A stretch of DNA of 64,000 bases from Faecalimonas umbilicata (GCF_004346095.1 NZ_SLZV01000013.1:1-64000); one strand, 5' to 3'; positions 20,052 through 28,968 are shown, numbered from the stretch's first letter. Made by a program: numbers and translations. Notes: generated by a model from the letters alone, not told the origin.

Positions 20052-20679
20052 TTACTCCCAATTCCTCAGTTCTTGCAAGAACAATTGATTCAACTCATTC
20101 CAATCTGGTGTGTGACTATCTTCCAGCGATCTCACTACATTTTTGATACTCGAAATACTTTCATCAAGATATTCATTTATTTCCGGAATCCTTGGGATCA
20201 ACTTCACCTCCGGAGAGTTCATCTTTAATCCCAGCAATTGATTCACTGCACCGATTAATTCTGTCGGCAACTCTGCTTTCATCAACTCTGAAAACAACAT
20301 AGGAGGAGGCGTCCCTCGAGCCAAAATCCATCGGCATGCCAGTACCGGACGTAAGACGTAGAAATATTTCTTTGCTCTCACAAAATCACCTTTAAGATAT
20401 TCCCGATAGTTTCCTTCAGCCATACTGATATAGTGGTGCAACGTCTTCTTTGATGAAAAGTAATGAATCATTAAATCACGAAACTTGGCGGCAAATTCTG
20501 TTTCCTGATAAACAATTGGAGAAGAAAACCACTCAAATAGTGTTGGGTTTGACTTGTACAGTAATCTTAATGTCTTTTGCAAATCCCCAGGCACGACTTC
20601 CCGATTCAACGGCTAATAGCATTTTTATATGCTCCTCTTCTTCAATCCTACGAAGCTGAGTCTGTATCTTTTCTCTCAT
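20052..20679 (-). pseudogene. YcgL-type nucleotidyltransferase with internal deletion
   Basis: The N-terminal frame (from ATG 20679, preceded by AAAGGTGA) reads MREKIQTQLRRIEEEEHIKM and then LLAVESGSRAWGF, the nucleotidyltransferase GSRAWGF motif. It then shifts into a second frame (DLQKTLRLLYKSNPTLFEWF to FLQELRNWE). Family members normally have about 45 residues between, including the catalytic SDYDVRF. Here both parts meet at a shared GGGATTTGCA, so a short-homology deletion removed the active site and broke the frame. The start overlaps rtcB by 32 bp. In intact clusters such an enzyme would modify RNA or protein ends. Confidence 0.82.
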
Positions 20680-21919
20680 TTGTGTCACCTTTCTTTTTCC
20701 AAGGTACCTCCCCATCCGAAGCTTTGAAATTATATACCGGTTTCATGATATCGATGATATCTACAGAATCCCTGATTACATCAATGATATCCTCAAGCGA
20801 TTTATATGCCATTGGCGCCTCATCTAATGTATCAGCATTCACTGACGTAGAATAAATACCTTGCATGGATGCCTTGTATTCCTCTAAATCAATGGACTGT
20901 TTTGCTTTTGTTCTGGACATGATTCTTCCTGCTCCATGTGGTGCTGAATTATTCCATTCCGAATTTCCTTTTCCAACAGCAAGAACGGAACCATCTCTCA
21001 TATTAATCGGAATCAACACTTTTTCACCAGCATGTGCGGCAATTGCACCCTTTCTAAGAATCATCTCATCGACATCTATATAATTATGAATAGTATGGAA
21101 ATCTTCTACTGCCGTCATTCCTGTTCTTTCAATAATCACTTCTGCCATGCGCTCTCTGCTTCTTCTTGCAAACCGCTGGCAGATTTCTACATCGTGCAGG
21201 TAATCATCCATAAATGATCCGTAAAGCCAGCAAATATCATTTGGTGCATCCAAATCCTGTATCTCATAATTTTGTTTTAACTGCTTCAATGCCTCTTGGA
21301 TTTCCGCTCTTCTTCCCTGCTCTTTGTAATTACGAATAATCTCATCGCGCTCTTTAAAGTACTCTTCTTTTCCCATATGCAAATCGATCGCTAGCTGTTG
21401 ATAAATCTCAGCCACCTGTTTTCCCAAATTTCGGCTTCCTGAATGAATAACTAAATAATACGTACCATCCTTTGCCTGATCAACCTCTATAAAGTGGTTT
21501 CCTCCCCCCAGCGTTCCAAGCGATCTCTCCAATCTCTTTGCATCTCGCAAGGATCTATAACATTTAAGCTGCGTCAAATCAAATCGCTCCATTCTCCCTT
21601 CCCATACATTCATTCCAGAAGGAACATAATGGCATGCTTCATCAATTTTTTCAAAATCAATCTTCTGATCCTGCAGCTTTACAGTATACATTCCACAGCC
21701 AATATCAACTCCGACAATATTAGGACAAATTTTATCTATGACCGTCATGGTCGTTCCAATCGTACATCCTTTTCCGGCATGGACATCAGGCATAATTCGC
21801 ACCTTGCTTCCCTTTGTCAGGTCATAGTCACACATTCTTCTAATCTGCTCTATTGCCTCAGCTTCTACGACTTTTGCGTAACAGATTGCTGTTGTAACTT
21901 TTCCCTTTATTTCAAACAT
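20648..21919 (-). CDS. rtcB: RNA-splicing ligase RtcB
   Basis: RtcB joins RNA 2',3'-cyclic phosphate or 3'-phosphate ends to 5'-OH ends using GTP and Mn. The 423-residue protein has all landmarks: the metal Cys in VDIGCGM (71-77), GTLGGGNHFIE (135-145), HSGSRNLG (159-166), and the guanylylated His in SAPHGAGR. The ATG at 21919 follows GAAAGGATG; the longer frame only shadows the upstream gene. It is 25 bp after the Ro60-like gene and overlaps the nucleotidyltransferase, so they form one operon. The neighbours suggest repair of cleaved tRNA or other structured RNA after stress or attack. Confidence 0.96.
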   Translation of the reverse strand: MFEIKGKVTTAICYAKVVEAEAIEQIRRMCDYDLTKGSKVRIMPDVHAGKGCTIGTTMTVIDKICPNIVGVDIGCGMYTVKLQDQKIDFEKIDEACHYVPSGMNVWEGRMERFDLTQLKCYRSLRDAKRLERSLGTLGGGNHFIEVDQAKDGTYYLVIHSGSRNLGKQVAEIYQQLAIDLHMGKEEYFKERDEIIRNYKEQGRRAEIQEALKQLKQNYEIQDLDAPNDICWLYGSFMDDYLHDVEICQRFARRSRERMAEVIIERTGMTAVEDFHTIHNYIDVDEMILRKGAIAAHAGEKVLIPINMRDGSVLAVGKGNSEWNNSAPHGAGRIMSRTKAKQSIDLEEYKASMQGIYSTSVNADTLDEAPMAYKSLEDIIDVIRDSVDIIDIMKPVYNFKASDGEVPWKKKGDTNERKDTDSAS

Positions 21920-21944
21920 TTCATACACATCCTTTCTCATCAAT

Positions 21945-23408
21945 CTATGCACTAATTTTCGCATATCGGCTGCTTTGCAAAACATCCAACATAAACTGAT
22001 ACGGCGAAAGATTCCTGCCAGCAACCATTTCAAACAAATGGACAGAACATCCTGATACCAGTATGGCTCCGTGCTCATTCATAGTAACCGGCTGTTGACG
22101 ATTCCTACTTGCTACATTCCAGAACACAATTTCTGGAAGTTTATATCCATATCTTTCATATTTATGTTTCGCATTTTCAAAATTGGTTTTATCCGCATGC
22201 AACATGCATGTGTTAAACTCCATATCAGAGATAATCACCAGCTTTGATGGTAAGTCCTTCTGCTGCACATGATATTTGATTGCAGTTTTCAGGATCAGAT
22301 CAAATACAGCCTCCAGATTTGTATCAGCTACCTTATTAAAGGTCATAACATATTGCAATTTTTCTGCAAATGTTTCCCCCTTTAATTCAATCAGCTGAGG
22401 CTGTTCCGAAAACTCAATAAAATAATTATGAAAAGCGCCTGAATTTCTTTCCGCAAAGTAGATTCCCAGAGAAAGAGCAACCGATGCAGGAGTCGGTTTT
22501 CCGCCCCAGTACATGGAACCAGATGTATCAACTACTGCAATTGCATTTTCTTCACTACCAAAATCAGGAAGTGCCTTCCATGCAGTATTCAAAACTTCTT
22601 TTTCATCATTAGTCATTATGTTTTCTCTCTGAAGATAGGTCTCTACAAATTCATATGGCATGACGTGATCTGTATGCATTGTTACCGCATCCTGATTTAC
22701 TGCTTCAATAAATTCCAGGTATCTCATTTTGTCATTACGTAAGAAAGCATTTCTGTATTTGAACTGTGCTCTGGATGGAACTTTCGCATAATCAAATACA
22801 TAGTCTTTCTCACGAAGATGATTCTCTATCAAATCAATTTTTCTGCGGAGAGTTACAATCGTCTTTCTATATTGCTCCTGCGTCATTCCGAACTCCCTGG
22901 CAAGTTTCTTGGCATTTTTTACAGTGTTTACATTTGATGTATTTACAGACGGAAGCCACTTAGCCAACAAAGAAACTGGTTTATCCTCCATGCAATGCTG
23001 TACATCTTCCTCTAATTGAGCTTTTAGAAAGTTTATTGCCGCATGCTCACATTTTGTGTGCAATAAAACAAGGAAATCATCATACCTACCAAACTCTTCT
23101 ATAAAGCTTATATTTTTAATAACAACGTCCGGATCATTTTCTGCCAACCACCGGAATATAATACGAAAGACACGTCTTTCACCAAGACCGCCCCTAATAT
23201 CTCTGGTAAAAAACAGGAGTTTCATTGCCAATTCTGAATTTTCAGAATATGCACGAATAAAACGAATAACGATTTCATCCTCTCTCGAATTTCTCAAAGC
23301 TCCAATTGTAGCGAACAAATCCAACATGTCAGATCCGGTCGTTTTATACGTTGCTGCTCCATTCTCAGTCAGTGTTTTATTATCTTCCAATTTCAAATAA
23401 TCTAACAT
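21945..23408 (-). CDS. Ro60-like TROVE/vWA domain protein (DUF2828 type)
   Basis: The 487-residue protein has an alpha-helical repeat N-terminal half resembling TROVE/Ro60 (LDLFATIGALRNSREDEI, FTRDIRGGLGERRVFR, SLLAKWLPSVNTSN). Its C-terminal von Willebrand A domain has the metal site DTSGSM (residues about 298-303). This combination matches DUF2828-type relatives of the RNA-binding protein Ro60, which holds misfolded RNA and Y RNAs. GGAGGGG lies 7 nt before the ATG. It sits directly before rtcB, as Ro-like genes do in RNA-repair operons. The exact assignment between classical Ro60 and DUF2828 needs a profile search. Confidence 0.85.
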   Translation of the reverse strand: MLDYLKLEDNKTLTENGAATYKTTGSDMLDLFATIGALRNSREDEIVIRFIRAYSENSELAMKLLFFTRDIRGGLGERRVFRIIFRWLAENDPDVVIKNISFIEEFGRYDDFLVLLHTKCEHAAINFLKAQLEEDVQHCMEDKPVSLLAKWLPSVNTSNVNTVKNAKKLAREFGMTQEQYRKTIVTLRRKIDLIENHLREKDYVFDYAKVPSRAQFKYRNAFLRNDKMRYLEFIEAVNQDAVTMHTDHVMPYEFVETYLQRENIMTNDEKEVLNTAWKALPDFGSEENAIAVVDTSGSMYWGGKPTPASVALSLGIYFAERNSGAFHNYFIEFSEQPQLIELKGETFAEKLQYVMTFNKVADTNLEAVFDLILKTAIKYHVQQKDLPSKLVIISDMEFNTCMLHADKTNFENAKHKYERYGYKLPEIVFWNVASRNRQQPVTMNEHGAILVSGCSVHLFEMVAGRNLSPYQFMLDVLQSSRYAKISA

Positions 23409-23437
23409 GATATTTCCCCTCCAATTTTAATAACAAC

Positions 23438-23509
23438 AAGGCACCTCCGAGATTTGGACCCGTATAGAAAATAAATATTCTTTTGCTAATATATTGCTGT
23501 GGGTGCCTT
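23438..23509 (-). ncRNA. Long hairpin in the leader of the Ro60-like gene
   Basis: AAGGCACC (23438-23445) and GGTGCCTT (23502-23509) form a perfect 8-bp stem closing a 56-nt loop, 29 nt before the Ro60-like start. The end-to-end stem with a large loop is the general shape of a Y RNA, but the Ro-binding consensus is not evident. Confidence 0.45.
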
Positions 23510-23580
23510 TCAAACACAAGACGCTGCCATTCGGCCTTTCAAACATATCGTCCATAATGATAGTAAAAATATATTGCTGT
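23488..23580 (-). repeat. Paired short repeats in the Ro60-like leader
   Basis: A 13-bp sequence AATATATTGCTGT occurs at 23488-23500 and 23568-23580. An 11-bp sequence GCCTTTCAAAC occurs at 23505-23515 and 23534-23544. The order A-B-B-A (all direct) suggests two related RNA modules or protein-binding sites in the 335-bp spacer. Confidence 0.75.
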
Positions 23581-23593
23581 ATGTGTCTTTATC

Positions 23594-23686
23594 AACCAAG
23601 CATGCCTGACAGATGTTACGACGGCCATCTGCTGCCAAGTGGATTTTAAGTCCACCGCAAGGTCATAACCCCTCACGTGCTTTGTT
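23594..23686 (-). ncRNA. Cloverleaf-capable segment with an anticodon-like arm
   Basis: On the minus strand an 11-nt closing helix (23676-23686 with 23594-23604, 9 of 11 paired) encloses three hairpins. The first is a 3-bp AGG/CCT arm with GG in the loop. The second is a perfect 5-bp/7-nt arm, GTGGA-CTTAAAA-TCCAC, identical in form to a tRNA-Leu(UAA) anticodon arm. The third is CAGATG/CATCTG. There is no TTCGA T loop. Located between the WYL genes and the Ro60-like gene, it is a candidate Y RNA or tRNA decoy. Confidence 0.45.
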
Positions 23687-23718
23687 ATGATCTAAGTTTA
23701 TCTTTTTTGATTTCAAAT

Positions 23719-23763
23719 ATCATGGAAAAAAAGTTGCGAACTGTTACAGTCCACAACTTTTTT
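23719..23763 (-). terminator. Terminator at the end of the WYL pair, with stop codon in the loop
   Basis: On the minus strand AAAAAAGTTG pairs with CAACTTTTTT, and the inner bases pair further with G-U wobbles to give about 17 bp, followed by T7. The TAA stop of the second WYL gene lies in the loop. This should separate the WYL transcript from the Ro60-like gene, or attenuate it. The right part of the sequence (23719-23742) recurs at 26362-26385. Confidence 0.8.
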
Positions 23764-24655
23764 GACTTGACAATCTGTCCTTTATTAAATTAATAAATGC
23801 CGTAGGCTTCATAACGCGAATCATCGGTCCAAACGAAAGAACACGAATTAAAATCTCTGTTTCGTCCTCTTTATCATAGTGTATGGTCACCTGATACTTT
23901 CGATCATCTATTTTTTCGACTTGCTTTTCGAAGTGTGCGAAATGCATCAGAACACGTTCCAAAGCATTTCGATCATCAACTAATTCAAAGATTATTGTTC
24001 GAGGATGCGGACGGTTTCTTTTGCTAAGCTTGGTATCCTGTTTATCCTCGCATTTTTCACATGAGATGATTCTTCCAAGATTAATTGTATTCCCCAGCTT
24101 ACCTCCGGTACCAATTAAACGGAATTTATCATCTTTCTCGGAGTATTCCAGATACTCAGGAATTGTCTTTGTTGTCACTCGTTTCCCGCGACGATTCGTA
24201 ATGCTGATTTGAATCGGATACTGATGCTTGATTGCATCCAGTATCAAACGAAAATTCCGAATATATTCTGCATCCTCATACGGATCACCGTCTGAATACT
24301 TATCAAAAACATAAATATCTTCCGGAAAAAATAACGGTTCGACATCCGGAAATACGATGGGATGATCTGTAAACAGACGCACTCTCGGGTCGTGTGAGAT
24401 TGCATTTAACCAACGTTTTTGCAACATTGTCAACGGTATTGTAGGCTTATTCTTAAGAATGGTCGTCCCGTCATCCTTCAACAGTTGCCAATGCTCTGCT
24501 CCCAAAGACTCTGTAATACTTAATGAACTTTCTTCAAACGCATAATTCTGAATAATCCTATTAATTTCTCCTGGTGTAAGCGGATGCTCCACCGCTTCTG
24601 TCAGAATTCTTGAAACAGTCTGAAAGTATGTCCCATATATTTCATGAAACAGCAT
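23744..24655 (-). CDS. WYL-domain protein (second of pair)
   Basis: The 303-residue protein has a C-terminal half typical of WYL/WCX regulators, with a beta-rich ligand domain around residues 150-300 ending FGPMIRVMKPTAFINLIKDR. The N-terminal part is helical and lacks a clear DNA-binding motif. The ATG at 24655 is 8 nt after AAAGGTGG and overlaps the preceding WYL gene by 14 bp. WYL proteins often sense nucleotides or nucleic acid and control defence or RNA-repair operons, so it probably controls the Ro60-like/rtcB genes with its partner. Confidence 0.75.
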   Translation of the reverse strand: MLFHEIYGTYFQTVSRILTEAVEHPLTPGEINRIIQNYAFEESSLSITESLGAEHWQLLKDDGTTILKNKPTIPLTMLQKRWLNAISHDPRVRLFTDHPIVFPDVEPLFFPEDIYVFDKYSDGDPYEDAEYIRNFRLILDAIKHQYPIQISITNRRGKRVTTKTIPEYLEYSEKDDKFRLIGTGGKLGNTINLGRIISCEKCEDKQDTKLSKRNRPHPRTIIFELVDDRNALERVLMHFAHFEKQVEKIDDRKYQVTIHYDKEDETEILIRVLSFGPMIRVMKPTAFINLIKDRLSSQKSCGL

Positions 24656-25892
24656 GATCATCACCACCTTTCAATCCATACATTTCATACATCGCCTGAA
24701 TATCATCTTTAAACTGTGTTTCCAATGCTTCGTTCGATATCGAAATATCTGTGATACGGCAGATAAATGTGCGTACCCATGGAATCAGTTCACTGGCATC
24801 ATAAACATCCGCAGAAAACCGTGATGTATGTTCATCTATATGTTCCACCTTCCCGATTCGTTTCTCTCGTTCCAGCCGCCTTGGTATATGCTGTTCCCCA
24901 TCATCATATTGAACCGTAAATTCAATATGTTCCATGCGATTTCCCGATCGACTATCTGTTGCGACTCCCCACATGTGTTGCTGCATTTCATTTAGTTTAT
25001 CTTTTAGTTCATCAAACCGATCTGCAATCTCGCCGTTTTTAACAGTGACAATATTATCAAGACGGTACGCTGTTATTCGTTTAAAGTATTGGGCATAGGC
25101 CATTATATACTGTCTTCCACTCTGTACACTGATCATTACTCGAAGTGGAACAACATTCGTTTCCGTAATGCGATCTTTCTTACGATTGATCATTTCAACT
25201 GTTATATTTCTTTTTTCATGAATTGCCTCCAGTATCGTACACAAAACTTCACTATCCATTGCACCGGTTATGTAATGATGTTTAAATGCAAAATGGTCAG
25301 CTGTGTCATTTGTTTTATCTTTCAGAAACGATCCGATCACACCGCATGGTGCAGTTTCAGAAAAGAAATCCAAAATATCCATATCTGGCATTTCAAACTC
25401 TTCTGTACGACGGTATAACATCATCTTTCCGCTTTTCCTGCTTACCATCAATCCTTCTTTTACGTATTCATTAAGTTTTTTTCTGATCGTAGAGACATCA
25501 AATACCCTTGCATGATCAAACATAGCCAGATACGCATCCACCTGAAATGCAATATCTACAAGTGACAACTCTTGTCCATCCGAAAGAATATCCATAATGA
25601 TAAAATGAAGGGTAATATCTCCGTCTGTAAAGCTTTTCGTCTTCCATGCCTTATAAAGCGGATTATGTCTGGTTACCCTGCTATCAATTGACAAAAATAC
25701 ATTCTTACCATCAGCGGTCTGATGGAATTCCATATAATCACCAAGCCAGCTCTCTATTCGACGTTTCTCGTCGTCATAAGACCTGGCACTTTTCTTCGTA
25801 TAATCATCCCGGCTCTTGAAACCATAGACATAAAAATCACGCATGTAATCACGGACCTTATTAAAATTTTTGATTAATTCACTGTATGCCAT
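24642..25892 (-). CDS. WYL-domain transcriptional regulator (first of pair)
   Basis: The 416-residue protein has an N-terminal helical/winged-helix region (VSTIRKKLNEYVKEGLMV around residues 130-147 reads like a wHTH). A WYL module follows from about residue 215 (KRNITVEMINRKKDR, VVPLRVMISVQSGRQYIMAY) and then a WCX extension. The start follows GGAGGTG. It sits 13 bp behind the small membrane gene and overlaps the second WYL gene, so the three genes are one transcript. Likely a ligand-sensing regulator of the RNA-repair genes. Confidence 0.82.
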   Translation of the reverse strand: MAYSELIKNFNKVRDYMRDFYVYGFKSRDDYTKKSARSYDDEKRRIESWLGDYMEFHQTADGKNVFLSIDSRVTRHNPLYKAWKTKSFTDGDITLHFIIMDILSDGQELSLVDIAFQVDAYLAMFDHARVFDVSTIRKKLNEYVKEGLMVSRKSGKMMLYRRTEEFEMPDMDILDFFSETAPCGVIGSFLKDKTNDTADHFAFKHHYITGAMDSEVLCTILEAIHEKRNITVEMINRKKDRITETNVVPLRVMISVQSGRQYIMAYAQYFKRITAYRLDNIVTVKNGEIADRFDELKDKLNEMQQHMWGVATDSRSGNRMEHIEFTVQYDDGEQHIPRRLEREKRIGKVEHIDEHTSRFSADVYDASELIPWVRTFICRITDISISNEALETQFKDDIQAMYEMYGLKGGDDHAVS

Positions 25893-25905
25893 GGTTTCAC
25901 CTCCT

Positions 25906-26295
25906 TTACGCTATCTTTTTCAAAATATTCTTAGCAACCTTCCTCCCACTCGGTGAAGATACCATAAGAACAATTCCTGCTGTCACGCCAAGAACAGTTC
26001 CTACCTTTGTCCAGAGTAGCCTGTTATATGTTTCCGCATTATCGGCAAGATCCTGCGAATACTTGGCTTCAGCCTCATTTATAGCAGCTATCTTTTCTTT
26101 AGTCGTCAAATCATCTGCGGCTGCGATTAGTTCAATCTTTTTATCATACCCACTTTTAGGTGTAAACGAGATGATCTTGTCTATTTCTGAAGATACATCC
26201 GTCGCTTTTGACACCGTTTCCTGCAGGCACTTTACTACCTCTGCATTATTGTCCATTGCTTCATTATTAAGATTTGTAATCGTATTTTTTTCCAT
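25906..26295 (-). CDS. Small coiled-coil protein with C-terminal membrane segment
   Basis: The 129-residue protein starts at an ATG 7 nt after GGAGG (26295); the longer frame shadows the spacer. The first 90 residues are acidic and helical (coiled coil likely), followed by one membrane segment (KVGTVLGVTAGIVLMV) and a basic end. It is first in the WYL operon. I do not recognise a family. A membrane anchor or sensor for the WYL/RNA-repair genes is possible, but that is only position-based. Confidence 0.65.
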   Translation of the reverse strand: MEKNTITNLNNEAMDNNAEVVKCLQETVSKATDVSSEIDKIISFTPKSGYDKKIELIAAADDLTTKEKIAAINEAEAKYSQDLADNAETYNRLLWTKVGTVLGVTAGIVLMVSSPSGRKVAKNILKKIA

Positions 26296-26361
26296 GCTCA
26301 TCCCTCCAATATCGATGCCGTTTTCAAATATACTGTTATTATGCACCAAGGTGGATTTATC

Positions 26362-26385
26362 ATCACGGAAAAAAAGTTGCGAACT
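26362..26385 (-). repeat. 24-bp direct repeat of the WYL terminator end
   Basis: The 24-bp sequence here matches 23719-23742 with one mismatch, in the same orientation; the core GGAAAAAAAGTTGCGAACT is identical. The two copies bracket the small membrane gene and both WYL genes. Confidence 0.8.
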
Positions 26386-26387
26386 CT

Positions 26388-26746
26388 TTATAACCAATTG
26401 CAAGTCCTTATATGCTTTGCCTTGCTAAAAGATCTTCCATCATTTCTAAAATATGTTTCCTGTACATAAAGTTGGGAATATTTCATTAACCGTACATTTT
26501 GATCATCCATAGCTTCTCTGATTTCTATCTCCGGAAGCTCATCTGAAAATCCGTACAAAAGTTCATATGCACTGACCTTATACATCTCAGCAAACTTTGT
26601 GATCTCCTCAGCCCATACTAATCTCTTATCTGCTTCTATAGCACTTAAAGTCGGTCGAGACATCTCCATCTTTTCAGCTGCTGCATCCTGCCGAATCTTG
26701 GCATCTTTTCTTGCTTTTTTAATCTTTCTCCGATTGAACGTTTCAT
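26388..26746 (-). pseudogene. XRE-family HTH regulator, frameshifted
   Basis: From an ATG at 26746 (GGAGG upstream) the frame reads MKRSIGERLKK. A missing base in a T6/A6 run (26715-26720) is needed to continue as ARKDAKIRQDAAAEKMEMSR, PTLSAIEADKRLVW and FAEMYKVSAYELLYG, a classic Cro/CI helix-turn-helix. Near 26440 the likely end ILEMMEDLLARQSI is again in another frame. Two indels make it a pseudogene unless these are sequencing errors. It may have regulated the WYL operon downstream. Confidence 0.7.
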
Positions 26747-26825
26747 CTTTGCCTCCAAAATGTCAGATATACTTACTTCTTTCAATATATCACACCTCAT
26801 CCATTTTGTCAGCAATCCCGACTAT

Positions 26826-26895
26826 CATGCATAAATCGAGTAGGAGAAATTCCTCTTAGGCGAGAAATTTCGACCTCTCACACCACCGTACATCA
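26826..26895 (-). other. Group II intron 3' end fragment
   Basis: The minus strand reads GTACGGTGGTGTGAGAGG, then a short hairpin, then TCCTACTCGAT. This is the usual domain V/VI end of bacterial group II introns. No intron-encoded reverse transcriptase is nearby, so it is a truncated remnant. Confidence 0.5.
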
Positions 26896-26963
26896 GACTG
26901 TCTAACAATTAAGAAAAATGCTATAATAAAACTACCAAATACAGTATCGTAGGGGGATTCATT

Positions 26964-27290
26964 ATGGCATATATTGTTGGCACAGATAGATATCAGACAA
27001 GAATGATAACCACTTCATTAGATGACTTAATAAGTAAGGATAATTCTGTCCGAGTAATAGATTCTTATGTAGAATCCTTAGATTTAGAAAATCTGGGTTT
27101 TATAGAGTATAGCGGTAGAAATCGAGGACAATCACCTTATCGCCGATCCGATTTATTAAAACTTCATATCTATGGTTATTTAAATAAGATTCGTTCTAGC
27201 CGAGCATTGGAAACAGAAGCAAAACGCAACCTTGAATTAATGTGGCTGGTAAACTGCATAACACCTGATCATGGTACTATAAAAGCAGAT
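26964..27290 (+). pseudogene. IS1182-family transposase, N-terminal fragment
   Basis: About 105 residues match the IS1182 transposase N-terminus (GRNRGQSPYRRSDLLKLHIY, NKIRSSRALETEAKRNLELM, CITPDHGTI). The similarity stops at about 27280. Beyond it is DNA antisense to the IS4-type transposase. The rest of the gene is absent, so this element was cut by insertion or deletion. Confidence 0.82.
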
Positions 27291-27331
27291 GACATAATGC
27301 CATCTGTTCAATATCATATGAATACAACTGT

Positions 27332-28617
27332 CTATGAGATTCGGTATGTAAAACTCACAGCATTTTTGTTGATTTTATTTCGTTCAAAAGATCTTCCAGG
27401 TCGTATTAGCGATAAATATTTACTAAGCATTTTTGCTAAAACAATGTCGCTTAGCTTTTCTTTAAAGAATTGATAGCAAACATGCATGGATTTGGCAAAA
27501 TTTATGCGTTTGCCAGTGGGTACATCTTGTGAATAAGCAATTAATGCTGAAAAGTTATACATTATGAGCTTTGCATAGATTTCTTGAAAAACAAAAGCTG
27601 TTTTTTTACTATGTATACTTGCTAATCCAACATTATATTTAAGTTCTCGAAAGGCCGTTTCTATTCCCCAACGTAATTGATACAATTCTTTCAATATATC
27701 TACTGGGAAATCTTCACGAGATAAATTCGTATATAGTGTTTCATAGACAGAATCAGCAATTTCAAATCTGACAATTCTTATAGGTATATCATATAATTTG
27801 TCCTCTTTAGGTTTTATATAATCAAATTTCGTGTGTGGCTGAATCCAACGATATCTGTTGGGATCTTTATTTATAAGAATTTTAGTTTGCTTTGTTTGTC
27901 TGCGAGTAAGCGTGATAAGATGATCAATATCAAAAGTCGCATTTGGTGGAGCTTCGAATTTTATGCCATAGGATTCTTTTGAACGAATGATATAATTCCA
28001 GTTTTTTTCTTGACAATGAGCAATGTTATTAAAGGATTCATATCCTCTATCAGCAATAAGAATTACTTTATCTGATATGGCGGAATCATCAATCATAGAA
28101 ACCAATGCTTTATGCTCATTCATACCAATTTTTGATTGTATAGACGCATCTACATAAACGTGCTGCAAAACATCATATAAGGCGTCCAGATGTAATAGAT
28201 TATAACCTTTTGTAGTTTCATCATTTTGGATATAGGAAAAACTTTCTCTTTTATCGGAGGGAAGTCTTAAATCGGAACCATCAATAGCCAATAATTGATA
28301 ACCATTGTATAATGTATGTTTATCGCATTGAGATACCATTGTTTGAAAAATATGTTTTAAAGTCTCTGGTTTAATTTTATTTCTTTGTTGAACAAAAGCT
28401 GATACCGATACCGTTTTTTCTGAATATCCGAACCACTCTAACAGTTCCTTTCCCAAACTATTTCCACCCATGCCGATTAACATTTTAATAACTGTATGTA
28501 AAGGCAATTTACGTGTGCGTGAAAAGTTTTTTTGTGGTTCATACACATATGTCGCTGGAGCAGACACTACTCACACAATATATTCTCTAAAATCTGTTTA
28601 ACATCTGTAGCTTTCAT
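27332..28617 (-). pseudogene. IS4-family transposase with 5' frameshift
   Basis: The 411-residue main frame is a DDE transposase with the LLAIDGSDLRLPS and ADRGYES Asp motifs and the IS4 YREK signature YQLRWGIETAFRELKY. The true start is probably an ATG at 28617 behind GAGGAGG (MKATDVKQILENILCE). It ends in a TAG one base out of frame with the main part near 28566-28572. A GTG at 28567 could start a shorter protein. Clear terminal inverted repeats were not found. Confidence 0.75.
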
Positions 28618-28704
28618 CGAGCAACCTCCTCAAAATTTATATTTCAAGGGGCGTAGCCCGCATTTTTTGACAGATTTGTCAAGTTTTTTATATGTGTATG
28701 GTAC

Positions 28705-28755
28705 AAAAAAGAGAATTAAAATATCGTATGATTGATATTTTAATTCTCTTTTTAA
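28705..28755. terminator. Bidirectional terminator
   Basis: A perfect 15-bp inverted repeat (28711-28725, 28734-28748) has six A on its left and five T on its right, so it can stop transcription from both sides. Confidence 0.85.
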
Positions 28756-28929
28756 TTAACTTAATGACATTGACTTGACAAGGGGCATATCACATCGCTG
28801 CCTGAGTGCATCATTTCTATTTAAATTGTACTACTCAGAACTGTTTCTAACTCACTGACCTCTCGTCTGTGGTCTTTGCCACCTCTATTCTTACCGCATT
28901 CAATTCTTCCATTCTTAATTATGCTGTAA

Positions 28930-28968
28930 AGAAACATAGCAGCCTGAAACTCTCTCTTCGACTGCTAT
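28930..28968 (-). terminator. Possible terminator after the XRE-AIPR pair
   Basis: ATAGCAG / CTGCTAT (28936-28942, 28962-28968) is followed on the minus strand by GTTTCTTT, 12 bp past the HTH stop. Confidence 0.5.

Noticed and set aside
27280-28810. Terminal inverted repeats for the first IS4-type element
   Set aside because: Only a weak partial match between the two flanks was seen, so I did not set element boundaries.
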